The notes under the pieces are model-generated. The model was not told the origin of the DNA. It searched no databases and saw only the letters and a program-made list of their open reading frames with translations. From Herbidospora mongoliensis (GTDB taxonomy: Bacteria; Actinomycetota; Actinomycetes; Streptosporangiales; Streptosporangiaceae), in NCBI RefSeq assembly GCF_001570545.1, contig NZ_BBXD01000025.1, positions 62,001-126,000 on the forward strand: a stretch of DNA of 64,000 nucleotides. Reading direction: 5' to 3'. The translations under genes were made by a program, and so were the position numbers. Of this stretch, positions 51,672 to 63,552 are shown piece after piece. How positions within the stretch are numbered: position 1 is the stretch's first letter; every line of letters starts with the position of its first letter.

Positions 51672-52595
51672 CTACTGACCTGGGCCGTCACCGGGGAGAT
51701 AGAGCGTCGTGCCTGGCCGGATGAGGGGGTCGGGTAACCCGTTCAGATCCATGATCTCGCGAACCACGACCGCCGGGTCGCCATCTTCGCCGGTCTGGAC
51801 GGCGATCCCCCACAGGGTGTCGCCTTCCTGGACCGTGACAGAGGGCAGCCCCTCGACCGAACGCGAGGTGGACGCGGTCACGGCAGCACGAGTGCCCAGC
51901 CACAGAACGACCAAACTGAGCGCCGCGATCAGGGCGATGAGGACGATCCGCCCTCGCCTGGTGAGCCGGATCGGCGCCGCCTCCACCCCGCCGGAGGCGA
52001 CCTGCGCCGGCGCATTTCTTTTCTCTGTACGCGGTGGACGCACGGCGTCGCCCCAACGCTGCGGGCGCGCCAACCGGGGGGAGGGCTCCTTCACGGCACC
52101 GCCGGACACCACGCTCACGTCAGCCCTTCCGGCGATGAGGCGATCAGCAGCACCCCAGATGGCAGGCTCACCCGACGACGACGCTCTCCTGGCGTCAGCC
52201 TGACGGGAACCGCCCTTCTGCGAGGCCGCCTCCCGCACCATGCCACCCTTCCGGGCCCGGGCCGCCTCAAGCGGCTGCTCGCTTGGCCGAGGCCCGACTG
52301 GCCGCCTGCCGCCGTCGGCATTCCTCATGTGGTGATCGGCATCGTTGCCCGCACGCCGCCCCACACGGTGGTTCGACGCGGGATGCCCGACATCGGACCG
52401 ACCCCCCGAGCTCTGACCCGGACCAGCCTGGAGCCCCGAATCCCCGGGGCCTTGATCCGGAAGATCCGGGACCAGTGCGAGGTGGCGTCGCTTCATATGG
52501 GGATGCTCCGCCGGGCGCGAATCCGCAGCCTGCGGCGGTCGGATGTTCGAGGGTAGGGATGAAGTCGTAGGGGTGTCCTTCTGCGTGGGCTTCAT
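51672..52595 (-). CDS. LysM membrane protein, SOS-linked cell-division suppressor candidate
   Basis: Protein of 307 residues from ATG 52595, six bases after AGGAGG. A long basic and polar N-terminal region precedes a membrane helix (RIVLIALIAALSLVVLWLG) and an extracytoplasmic LysM domain (VTVQEGDTLWGIAVQTGE, LNGLPDPLIRPGTTLYLP). It is divergent from lexA across SOS-box-like sites. The order matches ChiZ/DivS/YneA-like genes, LysM-family or membrane proteins next to lexA that delay division during DNA damage. The role here is inferred from context. Confidence 0.85.
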   Translation of the reverse strand: MKPTQKDTPTTSSLPSNIRPPQAADSRPAEHPHMKRRHLALVPDLPDQGPGDSGLQAGPGQSSGGRSDVGHPASNHRVGRRAGNDADHHMRNADGGRRPVGPRPSEQPLEAARARKGGMVREAASQKGGSRQADARRASSSGEPAIWGAADRLIAGRADVSVVSGGAVKEPSPRLARPQRWGDAVRPPRTEKRNAPAQVASGGVEAAPIRLTRRGRIVLIALIAALSLVVLWLGTRAAVTASTSRSVEGLPSVTVQEGDTLWGIAVQTGEDGDPAVVVREIMDLNGLPDPLIRPGTTLYLPGDGPGQ

Positions 52596-52644
52596 CGTGA
52601 ACCTCCTCGACTGCCCCTGCAGGACGGAAGAAAGATCGCGTGAA

Positions 52645-52728
52645 TCGAACACGATGTCGATCGAACTCCCGTACGATGTTGTACACCACGCCACCGACGT
52701 TTTCGAGTGGAATCGAACAACTGTTTGA
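52645..52728. promoter_or_regulatory. SOS (LexA) boxes between LysM gene and lexA
   Basis: Three sites resemble TCGAAC-N4-GTTCGA: 52645-52660 (second half weak, 4 of 6), 52661-52676 (TCGAAC-TCCC-GTACGA, 5 of 6) and 52713-52728 (TCGAAC-AACT-GTTTGA, 5 of 6). The last is closest to lexA; the first two abut and lie closer to the LysM gene. Confidence 0.8.
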
Positions 52729-52795
52729 TATTGATCTTGAATCGCGGTAGCGTCGCTCTGTGCGACGTAAGGAACACGGAATGGGAGGTGCCCAG

Positions 52796-53518
52796 GTGAA
52801 CAACGACGGGCTGGCCAGCCAGCGCGACGAGAGCGTGAGCGATCTGGCGGTGCGCCGCCGCGACTCGCTCGGGCTCACCCCCAGGCAGCGCAAGATCCTG
52901 GAGGTGATCCGCGACTCGGTCCAGCAGCGGGGCTACCCACCGTCGATGCGCGAGATCGGTGAGGCGGTGCAGCTCACGAGCACGTCGAGTGTGTCCCACC
53001 AGCTCACCGCCCTTCAGCGCAAGGGCTACCTTCGCCGCGACCCGCACCGACCGCGCGCCCTCGAGGTCCGTCTCCCCGGTGAGCCGGTCCTCTGGGTCGA
53101 TCCCGACTCCACCGAGGAAGACTCCGGCGGCTTCAACCGTCCGACCGCGGCCTATGTTCCCCTCGTCGGGCGCATCGCGGCAGGTGGGCCGATCCTGGCC
53201 GAGCAGAACCTCGAAGACGTCTTCGCCCTGCCCAAGCAGTTGGTCGGAGAGGGCACCCTGTTCCTGCTCCAGGTCTCGGGTGACTCGATGATCGAGGCCG
53301 CCATCGCCGACGGCGACTGGGTGGTCGTCCGCCAGCAGCCGGTCGCCGACAACGGCGACATCGTCGCCGCGATGATCGACGGCGAGGCCACCGTGAAGAC
53401 CTTCAAGCGCAAAGACGGCCACGTGTGGCTGGTCCCCCACAACTCCAACTACGAGCCGATCCCGGGCGACGAGGCCACGGTGCTCGGCAAGGTGACCGCG
53501 GTCCTCCGCAAGCTCTAG
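52796..53518 (+). CDS. lexA: SOS repressor LexA
   Basis: Protein of 240 residues from GTG 52796, seven bases after GGGAGG; ATG 52781 and GTG 52760 are in frame and possible. The N-terminal winged helix ([29 protein letters not shown]) binds SOS boxes. The C-terminal peptidase has the cleavage site Ala129-Gly130, the Ser in SGDSM (Ser164) and the Lys in EATVK (Lys201). It is probably self-cleaved with RecA and autorepressed by the sites upstream. Confidence 0.97.
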   Translation: MNNDGLASQRDESVSDLAVRRRDSLGLTPRQRKILEVIRDSVQQRGYPPSMREIGEAVQLTSTSSVSHQLTALQRKGYLRRDPHRPRALEVRLPGEPVLWVDPDSTEEDSGGFNRPTAAYVPLVGRIAAGGPILAEQNLEDVFALPKQLVGEGTLFLLQVSGDSMIEAAIADGDWVVVRQQPVADNGDIVAAMIDGEATVKTFKRKDGHVWLVPHNSNYEPIPGDEATVLGKVTAVLRKL

Positions 53519-53670
53519 CCACACCGAGCGGGTCCGGTGGCCGATCAGGCGGCCGGGCCGGCTTCTTCTTGCCCGCGCCAGTTCTTGCCCGCACCAGGCC
53601 CCCCGCCAAGCAACGGCTGGGGCCCGGTAAATCCCTGGTCGGCCCTTTCGTCACGTCATACGCTGTTTGT

Positions 53671-54774
53671 GTGGACCTTGATCAGCTGACGGTTGAGCAG
53701 GCGAGGAAGCGCGACGGCACCAAATGGACCCTGGCCGGTCCTGATGTGATCCCCGCGTGGGTGGCCGACATGGACTTCCCCGTGGCCGGCCCCATCCGCG
53801 ACGCCGTCATGCACCGGGTCACCACCGACCTCGGCTACCCCGACTGGCCCTGGGAGCAGCCCGGCCTGCCGCTGCCCGAGACGTTCGCCGACCGGATGGC
53901 CACCCGCTACGGCTTCCACCCCGACCCCGCCCACGTGAGGGTGTTCACCGACCTCAACCAGTCGCTTCAGGCGCTCCTCGACGTGCTGACCGAGCCTGGC
54001 CAGGGGGTGCTGGTGCACACCCCGACCTACAACGCCTTCCTGATGACCCTGGAGGCGATGGACCGCCCGCCGATCCCGATCCCGCTGGTCCCCGACGGTG
54101 AGACCTGGCGGGCCGAACTCCCCGCCGATCCCGGTGGCGCGCGGGTGCTGCTCCTGGTCAATCCACACAATCCGACGGGGCGGTGCTTCACCCGTACAGA
54201 GCTGGAGGAACTGGCCGGCTACGCCGACCGCCACGACCTCACGGTGATCTCCGACGAGATCCACGCCGACCTGACCTTCGCCCCGAACGAGCACATCCCG
54301 TTCGGCCTGCTCCGCCCCGACCGCACCGTCACCCTCACGTCGGCCAGCAAGGCCTTCAACATGGGCGGCGTGCACTGCGCCATCGCCCACATCGGCTCCG
54401 CCCGAGCCCGGGCGGCCCTGGCGACCCGGCCCCCGAACCTGTACGGCAACCCGAGCGTCCTGGCCGTGGCGGCCACGGATGCGGCGTGGCGGCAGTGCGA
54501 CGCCTGGCTCGACGAGGTGGTCACCCTCCTCGACCGCAACCGCAAGACCCTCGCCCAGCGGCTCCCCGCAGGCTGGACCTACCGGGTCCCGGAAGCCACC
54601 TATCTGGCCTGGATCGACACCGGCATCCCCGACGCGACGACCGTCCTGGAACGTGAGGCCCGCGTCAAAGTCGCACCGGGCACGCTCTACGGGGCCCCGG
54701 ACACCTGGATCAGGCTCAATTTCGGCACGTCGAGCCTCATCCTGGACGAGATTCTCGACAGAATACGCATGTGA
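53671..54774 (+). CDS. MalY/PatB-type PLP enzyme
   Basis: Aminotransferase fold type I protein of 367 residues from GTG 53671. PLP lysine is in SASKAFNM, with NPHNPTGRCF and SDEIHADL. The AWVADMDF start is the signature of MalY/PatB-type C-S lyases (cystathionine beta-lyase). These release sulfide or thiols from sulfur amino acids. The frame extends upstream to 53425, but that part is non-coding in character. The next gene overlaps its stop as GTGA. Confidence 0.92.
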   Translation: MDLDQLTVEQARKRDGTKWTLAGPDVIPAWVADMDFPVAGPIRDAVMHRVTTDLGYPDWPWEQPGLPLPETFADRMATRYGFHPDPAHVRVFTDLNQSLQALLDVLTEPGQGVLVHTPTYNAFLMTLEAMDRPPIPIPLVPDGETWRAELPADPGGARVLLLVNPHNPTGRCFTRTELEELAGYADRHDLTVISDEIHADLTFAPNEHIPFGLLRPDRTVTLTSASKAFNMGGVHCAIAHIGSARARAALATRPPNLYGNPSVLAVAATDAAWRQCDAWLDEVVTLLDRNRKTLAQRLPAGWTYRVPEATYLAWIDTGIPDATTVLEREARVKVAPGTLYGAPDTWIRLNFGTSSLILDEILDRIRM

Positions 54775-55373
54775 CCGATGTTTCTCACTATCTCGGGCTG
54801 CTCGAGGACAATGCGTCGTTGTCCCGCTGGGGCACCATCACCTGGATCTCCGGCCTGGAGCCTGAGACCGCCCTCGACATTCTCGGCGGCGACCCCGATT
54901 CAGAGCTGTCGCTTCCGTTCGAAGACTGCCATTCCGCGGCCTTCAAGGATTTCCAGCTGCGCGGCTGCTCCGGCAGCGAGATCCTGCTCGACAGGGCTGG
55001 TTCGTGGCTTATCTGCATCGAGCCGTTCGGGGACGGCGGCGCCATGACCGATACGCTCCTGGCGCTCTCCAAAAAGGGAACCGCTCTCTCGCTCCGGTTC
55101 CACCCCCAGGCCTTTCACACCTTCACCTACACCGCCGACGGAGAGGCCCTGGTGGTCATCCCCCGGATCGACGAGCCCAGGATCGAAGGCCCGATATCCC
55201 TCGAAGAGATCGTCGGAGAGCCCCCGCTGCTGGACCCGGACATCGAACCCGTCATCTGGGCGGCGAACGCCCTCGCCATCGCCGAGCGTCTCACCGGGTT
55301 CCGCCTCACCGCTGAATGGCTGGACGCCGAGCACCCCTGCTACATCAGTACGCGTCCGATGCTCCCGATCTGA
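54771..55373 (+). CDS. DUF6461-like protein
   Basis: Protein of 200 residues from GTG 54771, overlapping the previous stop. It is mostly alpha/beta with Trp-rich motifs: SRWGTITWISGLEPE, GSWLICIEPFGDGG and LTAEWLDAEHPCY. The pattern resembles a family of actinobacterial proteins without known function (DUF6461). It is cotranscribed with the PLP enzyme. There is a 29-bp overlap with the convergent small gene at 55345-55584. Confidence 0.75.
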   Translation: MTDVSHYLGLLEDNASLSRWGTITWISGLEPETALDILGGDPDSELSLPFEDCHSAAFKDFQLRGCSGSEILLDRAGSWLICIEPFGDGGAMTDTLLALSKKGTALSLRFHPQAFHTFTYTADGEALVVIPRIDEPRIEGPISLEEIVGEPPLLDPDIEPVIWAANALAIAERLTGFRLTAEWLDAEHPCYISTRPMLPI

Positions 55374-55584
55374 ACCCTCGCTGATCGGCGCGTAAGGCAC
55401 CTTCCACCAGTGCTTGGGTCACCATGTGTGCAGACGCTCCTCGACCGGGCCGATTCGAGGATCTGGTGATCGCGGTGCCGGTTCGCCCGATGGGGAAACG
55501 CTTGTTGCGCGGGATGTTCTTGGCATTCTCGCCGTAGTCGTCGCGGCGATCCTTCGCATAAATCAGCCGCTTCTTCCGGCTCAT
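55345..55584 (-). CDS. Small basic protein with YAKDRRDDYGEN motif
   Basis: Protein of 79 residues from ATG 55584 (MSRKKRLIYAKDRRDDYGEN), rich in Arg and Lys. The motif and size resemble short actinobacterial proteins I recall as conserved, but I cannot confirm that. No good ribosome-binding site is seen (only GACGGA next to the ATG). The plus-strand frame over the same bases looks like a shadow. Confidence 0.5.
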   Translation of the reverse strand: MSRKKRLIYAKDRRDDYGENAKNIPRNKRFPIGRTGTAITRSSNRPGRGASAHMVTQALVEGALRADQRGFRSGASDAY

Positions 55585-55613
55585 TCCGTCAAAGTCACAG
55601 CACAACTGAAATA

Positions 55614-55640
55614 GCCCGCCACTCAACGAGAGTGGCGGGC
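55614..55640 (-). terminator. Terminator of GH5 gene
   Basis: Perfect 11-bp stem GCCCGCCACTC (55614-55624) with GAGTGGCGGGC (55630-55640), loop AACGA. It lies 8 bp after the GH5 stop on the minus strand, followed by TATTTC. Confidence 0.85.
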
Positions 55641-55648
55641 CGTTCAGG

Positions 55649-57325
<1,677 letters not shown>

Positions 57326-57405
57326 TCAGGCACGCCCCGCTGAGGCATGCCCTGACCGCACGCCCGACGATGTTCGAGATATCGGCTCGGGCGCTAATGC
57401 TGCTC

Positions 57406-59859
<2,454 letters not shown>

Positions 59860-59892
59860 GTTTGATCTCCTGATTTATCGACACCTGCCCAT

Positions 59893-59923
59893 AAGAAAAC
59901 CCCCCGGGCTCAAGCACGAGGGG
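59893..59923 (-). terminator. Candidate attenuator terminator upstream of leuS
   Basis: On the minus strand CCCC (59923-59920) can pair with GGGG near 59905-59900, and the GGGGGG is followed by TTTTCTT (59899-59893). An internal CTC/GAG stem can add to it. It lies after a strong 12-bp hairpin (59925-59936 with 59954-59965) and 34 bp before the leuS start. The stem is short, so confidence is moderate. Confidence 0.5.
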
Positions 59924-59945
59924 CGGCCGCGTCGAGGCTGCTCGA

Positions 59946-59993
59946 TCAGCTCGCTCGACGCGGCCCGGTAAGAAGCAGGTTCGCCGCACGCAT
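59946..59993 (-). CDS. Candidate leucine leader peptide for leuS
   Basis: A 15-residue open frame, ATG 59993 to TGA 59946, reads MRAANLLLTGPRRAS with three successive leucine codons (CTG CTT CTT). Its 3' half is inside the left arm of the 12-bp hairpin that precedes the leuS terminator-like structure. This is the arrangement expected for ribosome-mediated attenuation. No Shine-Dalgarno is visible; a -10-like TACGCT lies six bases before the ATG, which would suit a leaderless transcript. Confidence 0.5.
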   Translation of the reverse strand: MRAANLLLTGPRRAS

Positions 59994-60264
59994 AGGGCAA
60001 GCGTAGCGCAGGACGCAAGGGCCGCTGACGATTAAGTGTCGATCTTACACGGACAGTAAAGGCCTGATATCGGATGGTGATAGATCCATTGTGACCTCGG
60101 TTGTCCCTTTCGTTTACCCTCATCTCGTGAACCCTGTCGACCCGAGGCGTGGCCCGGACTTCCCGCAGGCGGACCTTCCGATGCAGGACCCGCCGACCGA
60201 CCCCACGGGCGAGACGTTCAGAGGGGGCTTTTCCAGTTTCGCCGCCCCGCCCCCTGGCGCGCAT

Positions 60265-60302
60265 GAGATCATGCCAAGCACGTCTAATTCGGGCATGATC
60301 TC
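60265..60302 (+). repeat. 11-bp inverted repeat just before a ribosome-binding site
   Basis: GAGATCATGCC (60265-60275) and GGCATGATCTC (60292-60302) form a perfect inverted repeat with a 16-bp spacer. The right arm ends right before GGGAGG (60303-60308) and ATG 60313. It could be an operator, or an RNA hairpin next to the ribosome-binding site. Confidence 0.6.
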
Positions 60303-60312
60303 GGGAGGTTCC

Positions 60313-62256
60313 ATGCCCTCGGAGCACAGCGATCCACGGCGCGGCCCGGCCTGGCCGGAGATCCCGCCAGCTTGGCCCGAGGTGTCGCCGCCCGCCGCCT
60401 CATATCCGCCCAACCCGGTCGTCACACCCCAGAACACTCAGCAGGGCACCCCACACGGCACGACTCACGGGCGCCACACCGGCCCGCAGACCCCACCGCC
60501 CGGCGGATCCTTCCCGCCGAACCCGCTCGCCGCCCCGCCCGGCCGGCACCAGTCGCCCTTCGGCGAGCGGCCGGAACACCAGACGGGCCCGCAGAGCCCG
60601 CCGATCGTGCAGGCCCCGTACCAGGAACATCCGCCGTTCCCGGTGCCGCCCCCGGTGCGCCCCCCGGCGAGTCCGTTCGGCCCGGCCGACGACTACCCCG
60701 CCTTCCCGCCCAACGGCGGCGCCGCTCCTCCTGTACGCCCCGGGCCCCCCGCCCCCGACTTCCCGCCGCCCGTGAGGGCCGGGAGTGGACCGGTGTTCCC
60801 CCCTCCGATGAACCCGCCAGGCTTCCCCGAACCCCAGCCCGGGCAGCAGCAGCCCATGCACCAGCAGCCGCAGCAGCCGGGACCGCAGCCCGCGCGCGGC
60901 GGCTTCCCCGGCTTCCCCGAGCTTCCCCCTCAGGAGACGGGGCCCTGGGCCTCGGCCCCCAACGTCTTCCCGCGCGGCGACGAGCGGAACCCGTCCTACC
61001 CGCCCCGCCCCGTGGAGCCCGAACCGTCGTTCTCCTACCAGGAGCCGGCCACCACGTTCGGCACCCCGCGCGGCCCGTTCGACCCCCGCGTCCCCCAGCC
61101 GCCGTACGACCCGCAACAGCACTTCCAGGCCGCTCAGGCCCCCGCCCCGGCCACCGACCGCACGGTCACGATGGGGCCGCCGCCCGGCCAGGCCCCGCCG
61201 CAGCAGCAGATGGCCCAGCAGCCGATGAGCCCGCCGATGCAGCCGGGACCGCAGGCGCAGCCCATGCCGCAGTCCCAGCAGGGACAGCACGCACAGCACG
61301 GGCAGCACGCACAGCACGGGCAGCAGCCCCAGCAGGCACCGAGCTACGGTTCCGGTCCCACCACCGGTGAGCACCTGGTGCAGCAGATCCCCGCCGACGA
61401 CCCCTACAAGCCGTTCGTCACGGCGGGCCAGATCAGCGGCCCGAAGACTCCTCCGGCGGCGCGGCAGCAGGAGCTGTGGAACACCGTCTGGGGCGACGGC
61501 CAGCACACCACCGACGACGACTACGAGGACGACGACGAGAAGGGCAAGCCCGTCTGGCTGTTCGCGCTCGTCGGATCGGTGCTCGTCGCACTGATCGTGG
61601 CGCTGCTGTGGGCGTTCCTGGCCGGGCCGCTCAGCTCCGCCGCAGAGACCACCGCGCAGCCCGCCCCGTCGGCCAAACCGTCCGCCAAGCCGTCGGCGGC
61701 GGCCGGCGGCCAGTCGAGCGGCATCCCCGTCTACGAGGGGGAGAAGTCGGCCGTCACGGGCGCCATCACCGACGACACCGCCGGGATCTCGGTCCCGAAG
61801 CTCGGCGGCCAGTGGAAGGTCGACGCCGACACCCAGACGGTCAAGGCGACCTACGGCTACTCGACCCGGCAGTTCGTCAGCGCCGGGCTGACCTCCAAGG
61901 GCAAGCCCTGGTCCGCGATGATCATGACGGGCCCGCTGCCGGCCGACCTGGCCTCGCAGTACAAGTCGCCGACCGACATGCGCCCCGTGCTGAACGGCGT
62001 GGTGGTCAGGGCCCGGCAGACGATCTTCCCGAAGGGCAACAAGGTCGCCAAGGTCGGTGCGCAGAAGCTGCGCGGCAACCTCGGCCAGGCCGCCGCCTAC
62101 AAGGTGACCGACGACGCCGGTGGGACCCTGGTCGTGGTGGCCGCGGTCAACACCGGCGCCGAAGTGCCGTCGATCGTCTACATGATGATCCCGGACCTGC
62201 GCGACGACCTGCTGCCCGACGTCAACACGATCCTCAACTCGATCAAGAAGTCCTAG
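60313..62256 (+). CDS. Proline-rich membrane protein with ectodomain
   Basis: About 647 residues from ATG 60313 (MPSEHSDPRRGPAWPEIPP), preceded by GGGAGG. The frame is open upstream to GTG 60127 and 60091; those residues include a second DPRRGP and have coding-like third positions, so the start is uncertain. The N-terminal half is Pro/Gln-rich and low-complexity. A membrane helix (WLFALVGSVLVALIVALLWAF) is followed by a short Ala/Pro linker and an ectodomain of about 170 residues (YEGEKSAVTGAITDDTAGIS to DLRDDLLPDVNTILNSIK) of unknown family. It is convergent with the P450 gene and shares a CTAG stop overlap. Confidence 0.8.
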   Translation: MPSEHSDPRRGPAWPEIPPAWPEVSPPAASYPPNPVVTPQNTQQGTPHGTTHGRHTGPQTPPPGGSFPPNPLAAPPGRHQSPFGERPEHQTGPQSPPIVQAPYQEHPPFPVPPPVRPPASPFGPADDYPAFPPNGGAAPPVRPGPPAPDFPPPVRAGSGPVFPPPMNPPGFPEPQPGQQQPMHQQPQQPGPQPARGGFPGFPELPPQETGPWASAPNVFPRGDERNPSYPPRPVEPEPSFSYQEPATTFGTPRGPFDPRVPQPPYDPQQHFQAAQAPAPATDRTVTMGPPPGQAPPQQQMAQQPMSPPMQPGPQAQPMPQSQQGQHAQHGQHAQHGQQPQQAPSYGSGPTTGEHLVQQIPADDPYKPFVTAGQISGPKTPPAARQQELWNTVWGDGQHTTDDDYEDDDEKGKPVWLFALVGSVLVALIVALLWAFLAGPLSSAAETTAQPAPSAKPSAKPSAAAGGQSSGIPVYEGEKSAVTGAITDDTAGISVPKLGGQWKVDADTQTVKATYGYSTRQFVSAGLTSKGKPWSAMIMTGPLPADLASQYKSPTDMRPVLNGVVVRARQTIFPKGNKVAKVGAQKLRGNLGQAAAYKVTDDAGGTLVVVAAVNTGAEVPSIVYMMIPDLRDDLLPDVNTILNSIKKS

Positions 62257-63509
62257 AACTCACACTTCATGTGCTTCGTCCCGTTGATGAAGCTGGAGAA
62301 CAGCCGCTCGGGTGAGCCACCTTCGATGGTGGGCACCCGGGTGAGCAGCTCCCGGAACATGACCGTGATCTCGCGCCGGGCCAGGTGCGCCCCGAGGCAG
62401 AAGTGGGGCCCGGGGCCGCCGAACCCGACGTGGGGGTTGGGGTTGCGGCCGATGTCGAACCGCAGCGGGTCGTCGAAGACCGCGACGTCCCGGTTGGCCG
62501 ACCAGTAGTACATGACGACCTTCTCCCCCTTCTTGTACTCGTGGCCGTTCATCACGTAGTCACGGGTGACCTTGCGGCGCATGTAGTTGACCGGGCTGGC
62601 CAGCCGCACGATCTCCTCGACCGCGCCGGGCGCCAGGCCGTCGACGTCGGTGAGCCAGCGGGCCTTCTGGTCGGGGTTGGTCGTCAGCAGGCGCAGGCCG
62701 TACGAGATGGCGTTCCTGGTGGTCTCGTTGCCGGCCACCACGAGCAGGATGAAGAACGAGCCGAGCTCCTGCAGCGTGAGCCGCTCACCGTCGATGTTGG
62801 CGTTGACCAGCGACGAGATGAGGTCGGTGGTGGGGTTCTGCTCCCGGTGGGCGGCGAGTTCCCCGACCATCTGCTGCAGTTCCATGCCGGCGGTGAGCAG
62901 CGCGGTGCCGACGGCCTCGATGTCGCCGACGTATTCGGGGTCCTGGGCGCCGAGGATCATGTTCGAGCGGTCGAAGACGAACCGGTAGTCCTTCTCCGGG
63001 ATGCCCATCATGTCGCAGATGATCTTCAGTGGCAGCCGGGCCGCGACCTCCTCGACGAAGTCGCAGCCGGAGCCCTTCTCCAGCAGCTCGTCGACGATCT
63101 GCGCGGCGGCGAGCGCGACGTCGTCCTCGAACTGCTTGATCATCTTGGGCGTGAAGGCCCGGGAGACGATACGGCGCAGGCGGGCGTGCCTGGGGTCGTC
63201 CATGCTGATCATCGAGCCGAAGTATTCGACGAACTCCGGCGGCATGTCGACGATGTTGGTCGCACCGCCGTCGCCGGAGCAGAAGATCTCAGGGGTACGG
63301 CTGGCCTCCAGGATGTCCGCGTGCGTCACCAGGGCGTGGTAGCCCATGCCCTGGCTGGCGAAGGAGACCTGGGGTTCCTCGTAGAAGGCGGGCTTGCCGA
63401 GGTCACGCAGCAACTGGAAGGAGTGTTCCCGGTCGGCCATCGGCCGCTTCCAGAACTCCCAGTCGGACAGGTCGACATCGGCGGCCGAAACGATCGGCGG
63501 CATCGTCAT
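62253..63509 (-). CDS. Cytochrome P450
   Basis: Monooxygenase of 418 residues. The I-helix has AGNETTRN, ExxR is EEIVR, and the heme loop is FGGPGPHFCLGAHLARRE with the Cys ligand. The sequence resembles CYP125/CYP142-type enzymes that oxidise steroid or sterol side chains, but substrates in such families vary widely. No ferredoxin gene lies next to it. It starts 43 bp after the stop of the GMC oxidoreductase and probably shares its transcript. Confidence 0.93.
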   Translation of the reverse strand: MTMPPIVSAADVDLSDWEFWKRPMADREHSFQLLRDLGKPAFYEEPQVSFASQGMGYHALVTHADILEASRTPEIFCSGDGGATNIVDMPPEFVEYFGSMISMDDPRHARLRRIVSRAFTPKMIKQFEDDVALAAAQIVDELLEKGSGCDFVEEVAARLPLKIICDMMGIPEKDYRFVFDRSNMILGAQDPEYVGDIEAVGTALLTAGMELQQMVGELAAHREQNPTTDLISSLVNANIDGERLTLQELGSFFILLVVAGNETTRNAISYGLRLLTTNPDQKARWLTDVDGLAPGAVEEIVRLASPVNYMRRKVTRDYVMNGHEYKKGEKVVMYYWSANRDVAVFDDPLRFDIGRNPNPHVGFGGPGPHFCLGAHLARREITVMFRELLTRVPTIEGGSPERLFSSFINGTKHMKCEF

Positions 63510-63552
63510 GAGTGGAGCCTCCGGGGGAGGGAAACCAGAACCACATTCGGTA

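Noticed and set aside
59860-60090. T-box leader for leuS
   Set aside because: The conserved T-box sequence that pairs with uncharged tRNA was not seen; the leader-peptide arrangement fits better.
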